Assembly: GCF_037102585.1 (NCBI RefSeq)
Contig: NW_027043838.1
Location: 1,240,001 to 1,304,000 of the forward strand
Length of the DNA stretch: 64,000 nt
DNA from: Saccharomycopsis crataegensis
Lineage: Eukaryota; Ascomycota; Saccharomycetes; Ascoideales; Saccharomycopsidaceae
Direction of reading: 5' to 3'
Shown here: piece after piece, positions 1 to 9,600 of the stretch
How positions within the stretch are numbered: position 1 is the stretch's first letter
How the letters are laid out: each line of letters opens with the position of its first letter
Notes under the pieces: generated by a model
Told to the model about the DNA's origin: nothing
The model's input: only the letters and a program-made list of their open reading frames with translations
Databases searched by the model: none
Position numbers and translations under genes: made by a program

Positions 1-2
1 TC

Positions 3-1796
3 ACAGAGTTTGATGGCTTACGAATTTTGAATAATGAGCGATTAGAGTTTTTAAGCAGAATACCACAGAATACCGTTGACATCTTTAAAATCGGTTCAAC
101 TACCCCTTCCTCTATTTTATTGGACTCAATTGACTTGAGAAATTCCAATAATCCAACTGATAATATTACAGCACTTGAGAATATTGCAATTATCAAAAAC
201 TCTTTGAATGATGCAATCAATAATTGTATCGGTGTTGCTACCGAAGAATTCGATCAATATTGGCAAAAAAAGTTACTTAAAGCAGCATCTTTTGCTAAAT
301 CACACAAGGAATTTTATAATTCCCAGTATATGATTGAAGTAATTGAAAACTTGAAGATATTGAATCAAATAAGGTCATACAAAATTGGGATGTTCTTGAC
401 ATACCAAGAGTTTGAAAAAACTGATTTGAATATTCTTTTGAATAACTTATTGTTGAAAAGAAAGCACCACTTTCTCAGTATCAGGATCTCAGAGTATCTT
501 AATTTACCATTGGATTTAATTTACATTGACTGGTGTTGTTCAAAAATCAAAAATTCAAATGAGTTGAACGACGATAGTTTATTGGAGCAATTATTGAACA
601 AATTAACTAAAATTAAAAATATTTCTTACGAAAAGGTTAGTAGGGTAGCATATCAAGAAGGCAGGTCTAATCTATCAATAATGTTGATAAATTATGAGCC
701 AAGCGCTAGTAAAAAAATCCCATTGTTGATTGAAATGGAAGAGGATGAGCTAGCGGTTACCAAAGCTGAAGAAACTATGAACTTCAAGGTAATTGAATAT
801 GTGCTATTTTTCTTACAGAACAAGTTATCACTAAGTGACTTTTTGAAAATTATTAATAACAAGAGAATTGCTCTAGCTTATTGGGAGATCCTTATGAAAT
901 CGTTGAATAACTGGTATTTCTTGAAGAATTATTATCTTAGTTTTGATAGAAAGTTAACCATTGCCAATTTGAACTTGATTCTTGGATTGATCGGGAAAAC
1001 CGAGCAAGATCTAATTGCTAATACAAACCTATCTTCAGTGAAGTTGAAGAATATGTCTTCACCGCTTGATGATATTAAACTGATCAATAGTTCCAATAAT
1101 GTTGAATTGACGGATATTATGATGAAATTTGCGAATAAAAAAAAACTGTTGACTAGTACCATCAAGATGTACGAAGAACTCAAGACCAGCAACAAAGATT
1201 TTTCAGATGATTTGAAATACTTGAAACAAGAAGTTAAATTGGTTGAAACCCAAGAGTCATTGCAAAAAACATTCACGAATTTGAATTTCTTCGGCAAATC
1301 TATTATTGAAACATTGTGCTTGTTAATTCTTATCAATAATTATGACAGCTCATCAACTGATTCCTCCATTCCTTCAAGTTCGCTTGTCAACAAAAAGATC
1401 AAGAAGATATTAAAAGACTTTAAGGTGAGTGAGAAAAGATACTATTTCCTTGTGATTGAAAAATTAAGCGAATTTAAGAAATGGACTGAGCTATATTCAT
1501 TTGCGAACTCGGGAAAATCCCCTATAGGATATGAACCATTCTATAAGATTTGCATCAAGTACAACGCGATACGTCAAGCGGGTCTTTATATTGACTTGAT
1601 TGGTGGGTCAATTAGATACACGAAAAGAATCAAAATGTATTTGCGAGTCGGAAACTTTAAGAGTGCCAGTGAAGAAGCATTTAAAAATAAGGATTTAGTA
1701 CATTTGAAGGAAATTTTCAAACTATATAAAGCAACATCACATCCCAATGCGGTGGTGACCCAACTGATCGAAGGCTACATTAGAAAGCTCAGTTAG
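3..1796 (+). CDS. VPS16: Vps16, HOPS/CORVET core subunit (5' end cut off by window)
   Basis: Vps16 is a core subunit of the HOPS and CORVET tethering complexes, which drive endosome and vacuole fusion together with Rab GTPases and SNAREs. The frame is open from base 3, so the N-terminal beta-propeller lies outside the window. About 597 residues are present, covering the alpha-solenoid Vps16 C-terminal domain. Family hallmarks are visible: the segment EFLSRIP near the start, the RSYKIG/LTYQEF stretch near residues 120-135, and YEPSAS followed by PLLIEMEEDELA near residues 235-250. The first in-window methionine is internal and should not be taken as the start. Stop is TAG. The identification rests on recalled family similarity and is strong. 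Confidence 0.93.
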   Translation, partial: TEFDGLRILNNERLEFLSRIPQNTVDIFKIGSTTPSSILLDSIDLRNSNNPTDNITALENIAIIKNSLNDAINNCIGVATEEFDQYWQKKLLKAASFAKSHKEFYNSQYMIEVIENLKILNQIRSYKIGMFLTYQEFEKTDLNILLNNLLLKRKHHFLSIRISEYLNLPLDLIYIDWCCSKIKNSNELNDDSLLEQLLNKLTKIKNISYEKVSRVAYQEGRSNLSIMLINYEPSASKKIPLLIEMEEDELAVTKAEETMNFKVIEYVLFFLQNKLSLSDFLKIINNKRIALAYWEILMKSLNNWYFLKNYYLSFDRKLTIANLNLILGLIGKTEQDLIANTNLSSVKLKNMSSPLDDIKLINSSNNVELTDIMMKFANKKKLLTSTIKMYEELKTSNKDFSDDLKYLKQEVKLVETQESLQKTFTNLNFFGKSIIETLCLLILINNYDSSSTDSSIPSSSLVNKKIKKILKDFKVSEKRYYFLVIEKLSEFKKWTELYSFANSGKSPIGYEPFYKICIKYNAIRQAGLYIDLIGGSIRYTKRIKMYLRVGNFKSASEEAFKNKDLVHLKEIFKLYKATSHPNAVVTQLIEGYIRKLS

Positions 1797-2600
1797 GGAT
1801 TGTGCAGTTTATTTAGACCTATTATTTTAATTATGAATACACCAAATGCTTCGCAAGGATAATAAACTGTACGAGCTCGCTTAATTGGTTGCAGGAAGAT
1901 CATGAAACATCAAAAGATTACTACTAAAAGCCGTGCTGTTTGGTACACCCCCTCATGTGATGTTTATGTTAAATCCGTATCACCTGTGGGATTTTTCTTT
2001 ATGTATGTTGCAATAACAATCTATGAAAGGAATGACTGACGCGTAAGGGAATTGTTTTAATTATATATATATGTATTTTTTTTTATTTTTTTTTTTTTTT
2101 AGTGCAAATGAAGTGCTTTGGATGAAAATTTCCGCAAACATTACGCGTCATACTCATCGCATGGCTACGCGTGATCGACAATTTTCTGAATATCAGCACC
2201 GCAATACATCCACGAGATTTGAAGATATTTATATGAAAAAAACTGGAATAAATTGATAATTTTTTTAGAAAATTTTAGAAAATTTTTGGAGAGAAATTCC
2301 AGTAGAATTGAGGGAGTTTTTCACTAGTTGCATTCAGGCCAGGGGGTGATGGTACGGGGGTGGGATGTACGCGTACGCGGACCAAAACAACGCGAAAATT
2401 TATATTTTTTTTTTTATTTTTCTTTGTTTTGTGGTGCGAATTATATAATATTAAACCCATTATAAATAGAATCGTTTCTCCTCGGTAGGATTCTCATATT
2501 TTATTAATTTCTTTCTCTTCAGTTTCCAACTTCTTATATCAATCAACCTTCTCTTCTTGATTGTTTATCTTACACTTTTCATACTTATCTTTACTTTACG
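1797..2600 (+). promoter_or_regulatory. RNR2 promoter with MCB (ACGCGT) cluster
   Basis: This 804-base gap between VPS16 and RNR2 has no credible ORF. It holds four perfect ACGCGT boxes at 2039-2044, 2143-2148, 2167-2172 and 2369-2374, plus an ACGCGAAA box near 2390. ACGCGT is the MluI cell-cycle box bound by MBF, which activates DNA-synthesis genes in late G1. A TATA-like TATAAATA lies at 2461-2468, about 140 bases before the start codon, followed by a pyrimidine-rich leader. The boxes are seen directly; MBF control is inferred from the gene's role. Confidence 0.8.
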
Positions 2601-3862
2601 ATGTCTGTTTCTAACATCACCAACGCCATCTCCAACTTGGATATCGAATCCCAAATCAATGCTGCTGCTGCTAAGAAGCAAGGCTTGACCTCTGCCCCAA
2701 CTGTCTCCGACCATCAAAAGTTCTTGAGCAAGCACTCTGTCCACAGAAACCAACTTAAGGCCAAAGAAGCTGATGAACCTTTGCTTTCCGAAAATAAAAG
2801 AAGATTCGTGTTGTTCCCACTCAAGTACCACGAAATCTGGCAAATGTACAAGAAGGCTGAAGCCTCTTTCTGGACTGCCGAAGAAATCGATTTGTCCAAG
2901 GATTTGCACGACTGGAACAACAGATTGAACGAAAACGAAAGATACTTTATCTCTAGAGTTTTGGCTTTCTTTGCTGCTTCCGATGGTATTGTTAACGAAA
3001 ACTTGGTCGAAAACTTTTCTGCTGAAGTCCAAGCCCCAGAAGCTAAATGTTTCTATGGTTTCCAAATTATGATGGAAAATATTCACAGGTATGTTGATTA
3101 TAACTGACGCGTCTATTTTTTTTCAAAAAAAAAAATATCTCGCGTTTTGGTTTTCTTTTTTTTTTAATTATCAAATCGAATTATTAATACTAACTTATCA
3201 ATAGTGAAACTTACTCCTTGTTGATCGATACCTATGTGAAAGATCCAAAGGAATCTGAATTTTTGTTCAACGCTATTGAAACCATTCCATGTATTAAACA
3301 AAAGGCTGAATGGGCTTTGAGATGGATTAACGACAAAGAAGCTTTGTTTGGTGAAAGATTGGTTGCCTTCGCTGCTGTTGAAGGTATCTTCTTCTCTGGG
3401 TCTTTTGCCTCTATCTTCTGGTTGAAGAAGAGAGGTTTGATGCCAGGTTTGACGTTCTCTAACGAATTGATCTGCAGAGACGAAGGTATGCACACCGACT
3501 TTGCTTGTTTGTTGTTCTCTCATTTGCAAAACAAGCCAAACCCAGAAATTGTTGAAAAGATCATCACTGAAGCCGTTTCCATTGAAAAGGATTACTTTAC
3601 CAATGCTTTGCCAGTCTCCTTGTTGGGTATGAACGCTACTTTGATGTGCCAATACGTTGAATTCGTCGCTGACAGATTATTAGTCTCCTTGGGTAACAAA
3701 AAGTTCTATAATGCCACTAACCCATTCGACTTCATGGAAAACATTTCTTTGGCTGGTAAGACCAACTTCTTTGAAAAGAGAGTCTCTGACTACCAGAAAG
3801 CTGGTGTTATGGCTAAGACAGAAAAGGAAGAAACCGGTTTTACTTTTGATGATGACTTTTAA
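2601..3862 (+). CDS. RNR2: Ribonucleotide reductase small (R2, di-iron) subunit, two exons
   Basis: This is the small subunit of class I ribonucleotide reductase, which holds the di-iron centre and tyrosyl radical used to make dNTPs. Exons are 2601-3088 and 3205-3862, giving 381 residues, close to yeast Rnr2 (about 399). Visible iron ligands are Asp128 (ASDG), Glu159 and His162 (MMENIH), the Glu of VEGIFF and the Glu and His of DEGMHTDF. The radical tyrosine is Tyr166 in SETYS. The C-terminal tail FTFDDDF matches the peptide that docks on the large subunit. All ligands are present, which fits Rnr2 rather than the ligand-poor Rnr4. The start is the ATG after a pyrimidine-rich leader, and codon use is strongly biased, as in highly expressed genes. 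MCB boxes lie upstream, in the intron and just downstream. Confidence 0.95.
3089..3204 (+). other. RNR2 spliceosomal intron (116 bp)
   Basis: The donor is GTATGT at 3089, the branch site a perfect TACTAAC at 3188-3194, and the acceptor ATAG ends at 3204. The intron interrupts the Ser163 codon (AG|T), just after iron ligand His162 and three residues before radical Tyr166. Splicing restores the expected family sequence. The intron contains an ACGCGT box at 3107-3112. Confidence 0.93.
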
Positions 3863-4483
3863 GTTGACTAGTTTTCAATTGATGTTTTGTTTTATGTCAT
3901 TTGACTTTTTCTTGTTTACTTTTTTGTTAATGTCTTTTTGGTTATGACGCGTTATTTTTTTTGGTTCTTTTTTATTTACTCTTTTTGTGTTTGTGTATTA
4001 TAAATCTCTAAAACTCCCCTGCTATAATAATTAGAGCAGAATATAAATTTTAATTTGGATATAAAGCTTTTTGATTACTGTAGTTGCGGTGTTTTTTACA
4101 TGACCATTCCAACATCATATAAAATTAACAATTAGTGTTACAAACGGTATTATCATTAACGGGGCAATATTATTCGAGAAACAAATGAAAAATATATAGT
4201 ACAAACCAAGACAGGCTAGTGCGTACGAAAAAATCAAGTGAAATAATCACAAAAACGGAACAAATATATAGTATAAACCAAAATAGGCTAGAGTATACTA
4301 GATTAACAAACAAATAACAATTTGAAATCATCACAAAAACAAAAGAAAGATTAAACGGCAAAAATAAAAGATATTATAGAGAAACGATTTAGCAAGTTTG
4401 GTCATTAGCTAGAAAATTAATAATAGAAAAAAAAAAGAATATTAGACTATAATACATAGTGAAAAGGAGAAACCACATTATCT
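3863..4483. other. Tail-to-tail intergenic region RNR2/GPC1
   Basis: This is the convergent 3' flank of RNR2 (plus) and GPC1 (minus). It holds another ACGCGT at 3947-3952, T-rich and A-rich polyadenylation-type sequence, and a diverged direct repeat described separately. No credible gene was seen. Confidence 0.6.
4190..4298. repeat. Diverged 37-bp direct repeat, 72-bp period
   Basis: Two copies, at 4190-4226 and 4262-4298, share AAATATATAGTA, AAACCAA and AGGCTAG blocks in the same order with a few substitutions. Each is followed by a similar ATCACAAAAAC stretch. This looks like an old local duplication in the shared 3' region of RNR2 and GPC1. No transposon features were seen. Confidence 0.55.
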
Positions 4484-5956
4484 TCACTGGCTCTTTTTAT
4501 TTTCATAAGTAGTACCAGTGGCACCAATTGAATTAGAAACCCCAGCTTCAGGTTCATTCACCTCATTGGAAGAAGTGTTACTCAGGCTGGTGTGTAGTAA
4601 GTTTTCCGCTTGCAATTGCGAGATTTCATTACGCAATTTCACCACTTCTTTTTCCAATTTACGGCCAAAGATATCGATATAGTAAGTGGCACCATTATAC
4701 GCTGCGACAACAAAGATCAATGACATGAAAAGTCCAGCCAATTTCTTGTACTTGATCCAAATAGGACATAACAACATGGTTCCCAATTGGTATCCGTACT
4801 GAATCAAAGTGAAGGCCACCACCGGTAATGGCTCAGGCAAACTATTGACGAATTTCCCAATTGGCTTGTTGGCGTATGAACGACGCAACCAACTGAATGA
4901 ATTGACACGGCCTTTTTTGATCTCGTCCTTTTGTTTGTAAGTGATGAAGTAATGATATAAAGATTGCCAGATCAAATAATAAAACGAAGACCATATGATT
5001 CCATTGATGGTATGCCACGACGTCACTTTTGCGGCACCTGGGAACCTGGAAGCTTTGAATTCCGGGTCGATTTCATGAGTAATGACAAATAACGTCACTG
5101 GAGGAATGATGTGGATGAATGATGAGGTGATTTTCTCAATTGAGTGCAATACTAAAGAGTTTCTCCAAGTAATCACCGCAAACGCCAACGTGCCGTAAGT
5201 AAAACTAAAGCACACAACGTACAAATGTTGAGAGTCAGGAAATAGCCAGATGTAGCACATGGTCAAAACATTTGCATAATAGCAAAAATCGGCTAAAAAG
5301 TATTGGAACTCCTTCTTGTAATAGGTGTACAATCGAATTGGCATCAACAAGGCGAATAATACCGAATAATACCAATGGAAATAATGGGGGTACTTGCCAA
5401 TTAATATTCCAGCATAAAATATCTGAAATAATGCAAAGGAATAAAACCATTTTTCCGTTCGACTGGCTTCGACCGCTTTCATCAAATTGGCATCTAACTT
5501 GTTAATTTTGTACACCATCCTTTTCTTCATGGCAATAAAATCTTCATCGGTCATTTTCCCAATGAGCTTATCCCTTTGAAGTTTTGCCCGATTACGAATC
5601 TTCTCAGTCCGGGTCTTTACTTGAGTAAATGCTTTCTTGGAAACCATCACGGTTAATCCTGGATCCAACAAGTCCATGAACGATAAATTCTCCGGGGAGA
5701 TAGAGCTGCTCACCGACCCACTGGAGTAACTCCGATCCATCAGTGGTCTTTGTGGTGTTGTATCTGTCTCTAGGTAATCCCAATCATCATTGGAAGACAG
5801 GTCACTCCCTGGTACTTTATCGTCAGGAGCAGTAGCAGCAGCAGCAGCAACAGTTTCTAAGGGAGCAGAGGAACCCAAACTTGCTTCCGCTGCCATGGCG
5901 CCATTGGGCAGCTCAGGTACATCGCCTATTCTTTCATCAATATCAAGGGTGGTCAT
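4484..5956 (-). CDS. GPC1: Glycerophosphocholine acyltransferase Gpc1 (DUF2838 family)
   Basis: Gpc1 acylates glycerophosphocholine with acyl-CoA to make lysophosphatidylcholine, part of phosphatidylcholine remodelling in the ER membrane. The 490-residue product has an acidic, serine-rich N-terminal tail with a short poly-Ala run coded by GCA repeats. A basic helix follows around residues 120-170, then about eight hydrophobic segments with many aromatics. Conserved-looking family stretches include FLADFCYYANVL, SSFIHIIPP and TSWHTINGIIW. The C-terminus is a short coiled coil (LEKEVVKLRNEISQLQAEN). The start is the first ATG (MTTLDID); the frame is open a little further upstream but with no ATG. 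It is transcribed away from the F-box gene and toward RNR2. Confidence 0.85.
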   Translation of the reverse strand: MTTLDIDERIGDVPELPNGAMAAEASLGSSAPLETVAAAAATAPDDKVPGSDLSSNDDWDYLETDTTPQRPLMDRSYSSGSVSSSISPENLSFMDLLDPGLTVMVSKKAFTQVKTRTEKIRNRAKLQRDKLIGKMTDEDFIAMKKRMVYKINKLDANLMKAVEASRTEKWFYSFALFQIFYAGILIGKYPHYFHWYYSVLFALLMPIRLYTYYKKEFQYFLADFCYYANVLTMCYIWLFPDSQHLYVVCFSFTYGTLAFAVITWRNSLVLHSIEKITSSFIHIIPPVTLFVITHEIDPEFKASRFPGAAKVTSWHTINGIIWSSFYYLIWQSLYHYFITYKQKDEIKKGRVNSFSWLRRSYANKPIGKFVNSLPEPLPVVAFTLIQYGYQLGTMLLCPIWIKYKKLAGLFMSLIFVVAAYNGATYYIDIFGRKLEKEVVKLRNEISQLQAENLLHTSLSNTSSNEVNEPEAGVSNSIGATGTTYENKKSQ

Positions 5957-6682
5957 ATTTTGAAATGATAGATATTCTTGAACAACCGGTCTATTCAATT
6001 GTCAAGAATAGACTTGTGTTGCAGCCTACCACTATAAATTTTCAGTTCCTTCCCTTTTCCAAAAAAAAATAATTAGTGCGTATGCGTACCAGATGCCCTG
6101 AGATGGGAAGCGGTGTTGTTCTGACTGGGGAACGGATTGGCAATCGGTGTATGGGGGATGACTATATTGGCTGCTGGCTGGTTGGCTGTGTTGGGCTGCT
6201 TCGTGTGTCAGTTTGTGTCCACAAGATCCCTGTTATTGGCAGGATATATATATATATATAATATCACAATGTCAGCACCTCATCTCCAACCCCGTGGGCA
6301 ATTCACATGCCGTCACAAGCCCTCCCAACAAACCGGTAGAGCACGGGGGTCAATGACACCTACAGATTTGGAAACTCACTAAGTCTATGTATACTACCAA
6401 TCAAACTTTTCCCAAACAGAATAAATAAAAAGCATAAAGCGAAGCACAATTGAAAACTAGCAGCAAACAGATAACAATAAACAAACAAAACAGAGTAAGA
6501 AAACCTCGCACAAAACAAAGCAAAAAGAAAATGGAACAACGAAACATCAAGCAAAATAAGCTGAAACAAAAAAAAAATAAAGAAAAAAAAAAGTAACAAG
6601 TAAAACTATCAGAGAAGCATGAAATAAACGTAAATACACTCATAAATAACGCTTCAAACAATACTTTCGCTTCATAAAAATA
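5957..6682. other. Intergenic region, GPC1 promoter
   Basis: Both flanking genes are on the minus strand, so this is the GPC1 promoter plus the 3' end of the F-box gene. It shows a G/T-rich block around 6100-6240, a (TA)n run near 6243-6260 and A-rich sequence toward 6600. Short frames here are low-complexity and not credible. Confidence 0.5.
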
Positions 6683-9600
6683 TTAGAATCTTGTGTAATT
6701 ACGCCCAATACGGAGTACGTCCACTCCGTTACCTTTGGTATTATCCTTGAGGCTTCTCTTCAACTCTCTCACGGATCCCCTGATCGCCCAATCCAAATCT
6801 CTTCTCATCCCGCTATTTCTAAAATCAACCTGCTTCAAATTACCAAATCTGATAGCTGCTGATGTCTTCAAAAACTCAGAAACATTCTTGGTACTCAACC
6901 AGTTGATTGATCCCAAGTTCACTGTCTCCAAGTTCTTGAGCTGTGCTAGTGAATGAAGGATTGAATCGTTCAGAACCCTAACCAATTGTTCGAGATTCCA
7001 ATTATTAATTTTGCGAACATCTGAAAGGTACAATGCAGTATCATTCTGACATGACGTCAATGCCTCAGTAGGATCGTGTTTGAAGTGGAAATATTTCATT
7101 GTCGGCAGTTTTGTGGATAATTCTGACACAAGTTGTGGCCTTTTAGACTTCTTTGGGGCAATTTTGCCATAATAATTCACAGAGGATGAATAATCACTTG
7201 TTCCAGTTGAAGATATCTGCAATTCCGACTCTTCATCTTCTTCTGACTCCTCGGTAATGTCGGCCCTTCTAAATGATACCGCACCAGTATTAGAGGTTCT
7301 AATATCAACACCCAAATGAGATTTTTTATCAGACTCATCAATTTTAAAGGTCCCACGAGGATTAGGACGTATTAATTCTTTCCCCTTGCTTTCCAAACAC
7401 TTATCATCAGAAAATTGTAATTCTTTGCGCAATCCTGACCTCTCGTGATTAGCACCGGCGTGTGCAGAATTCAATACCAGAACCATTGATTCTACAGACC
7501 TAGACTCTTCCTTTAACAATAAATTCCCAATCCCACTGGCACATTTTTCTTGATGATATCCAAAAGTTGGGCTCTTAGAGCGACTTGATTGGGTAACATC
7601 AGTCATATAGTCACCAACTTGAGTTCCAGAATTCTCAATGATGGTGGAATGCTTTGGATCGCTTGAAACAACTTTATTAAAGTTCTCATTCACATACTCA
7701 GCATTATTATTAACATATAAACCAGACACTGACAAATCTTCCCCAAACGCTCCTGATCCAGTATTATTGTAGGTGCTGGAATTATAAGTGAGCTTGCTCG
7801 TGCTCCCTGACGGTACCCCCCAGAATTCACGATAGAACCGAGACTGTATCAGCTTGTAGTTACAATTTGAAGAATACCCAAAACTGTCTTTGTAGAAATC
7901 AAGTGGCAAGCTAGTGTCCTTAGGCGTCGTGTTCAACAAGCTAGCAACGTTGGTATTGGAAGAAGAGGAACCAGATCCGGAATTTGTGGTATATTCCAAG
8001 TCATCTGTCATTAGTAGTTCAGCACTATGCAACTTTGAGGAGCTAACTGTTCTATTGATATCGGTTGATGTAGTGACAACAGTACCAGTGGAAGTACTAT
8101 TTTCCGCAATAATTTCTCCGCCAGCACGATATAAAATTGTAGGCGAAAAACGGTGACCATTCACAACGCTATTAAATTGAGAATAAATGCTCACACCATA
8201 TGCCTGGTCAATTTCTTTAAGAATGGAAGAATAAGGTGGTTGAGAACTCTTCACTGCAGCCCCGGAATGAAAATTACCGGAATTACTGTAGGTTGATGTA
8301 GCATACAGAGAAGTTTTGACATCATTATTTGATTTGGTTTTGCAGATTGGTGCCATGTCAACAGAAAGTGAGCTCAAATTGTCCTTTCTATAGTTTCCGG
8401 AATTAAACTCACTGAATGATCTTCTACGATCATTTTTATCACTGTCAAAGGAGGCTCTTCTAATTCTTTCGGTAGTTGGAGAGGGGTAGTGGGGATCATT
8501 AGCAAAGCTGTCAGGGCCTGTTGACGAATTTGAAGCTGATAGATTCTTCACAATAGCTCGGTTTTTCGGCACTTTGGTTGAAATATCTCTCAAAATTCCA
8601 TAGTCATCAAACGCATCATAAGATATAATGTAGTCACTGGCCAACATGACTTTACTCATGTCAAATACCTTTAAATTGCCACAGATCACTAATATGTGCA
8701 AGATAGCACCAATTGGTAAGTCTTTGGTAGTGTACTTTGTCAAAAGTTTGCATTTCATCGGATGAAGATAAGTTGGGCTTTGACAGCCGGCAAATGTTTT
8801 GAAAACGTTTGAAGAGGCTGGAGATTCTTTCAATGTGCTTGAAATTATCCTACTATTAGAATTTCCCGACAACCCTATAGTTACTGATTTTGATCTCAGC
8901 CTGGATTTGGATAAAGTTGAGGAAGATCCAAGAACATCACTCATGCTGTGAGATCGGGTATGGGATCCAAGCAATCTATTAGCTTTAGTATTTTCTTTCA
9001 ACACTTCATCTTCTTGTCTTTTGCTACCACTAAACCGCCTAATAATTTTGCGAAATTTGGAACGAATTTGGAATGAAGATCTACTTTCTGATGATCCACT
9101 AGACGAGTAATTAGAGAAAACGGAGGAAACTGAAGACAGCCGTGACAGCCTCGTTTCACTGGTAATAACAGTTCCCATCAGACCGACACGGCGGATAGTA
9201 TTAGAAGCAGACGAAGTTACCATAGAAGCAGAAGAAATATTTGTGGCTCTGTTCATTCTGGAGGCAGCCCAATCAACAGTTGGAGTGGTTGTATGATAAA
9301 GAGGGTCTGCTCTGAATTTCCACTCTCGCCAACCGGCAAGGATCACCTTTTCATGAAACCCAAAGTCAGCTCGATCTCCATGAGAAGTAACAATTGAATG
9401 CTCATCTTTGATTATGCATATTGGCAATCTTCTAGAATTTGAGTTCAAAACCTCATTCGGATTTATTCTTGAAGCGGGAATTCTTGACCAGTCAATAGAA
9501 GACGGGAAAGTGCCGTCGAAATAAAGCTCTGGGTTATTCATTAATTGTTCGATTTGATTTTTTTCGGCTTCCGTTATGATCAAATATGAGTCTGAATCAG

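Noticed and set aside
2275-2460. Short minus-strand frame in the RNR2 promoter
   Set aside because: It lies within the MCB-rich promoter, has low complexity and no family match.
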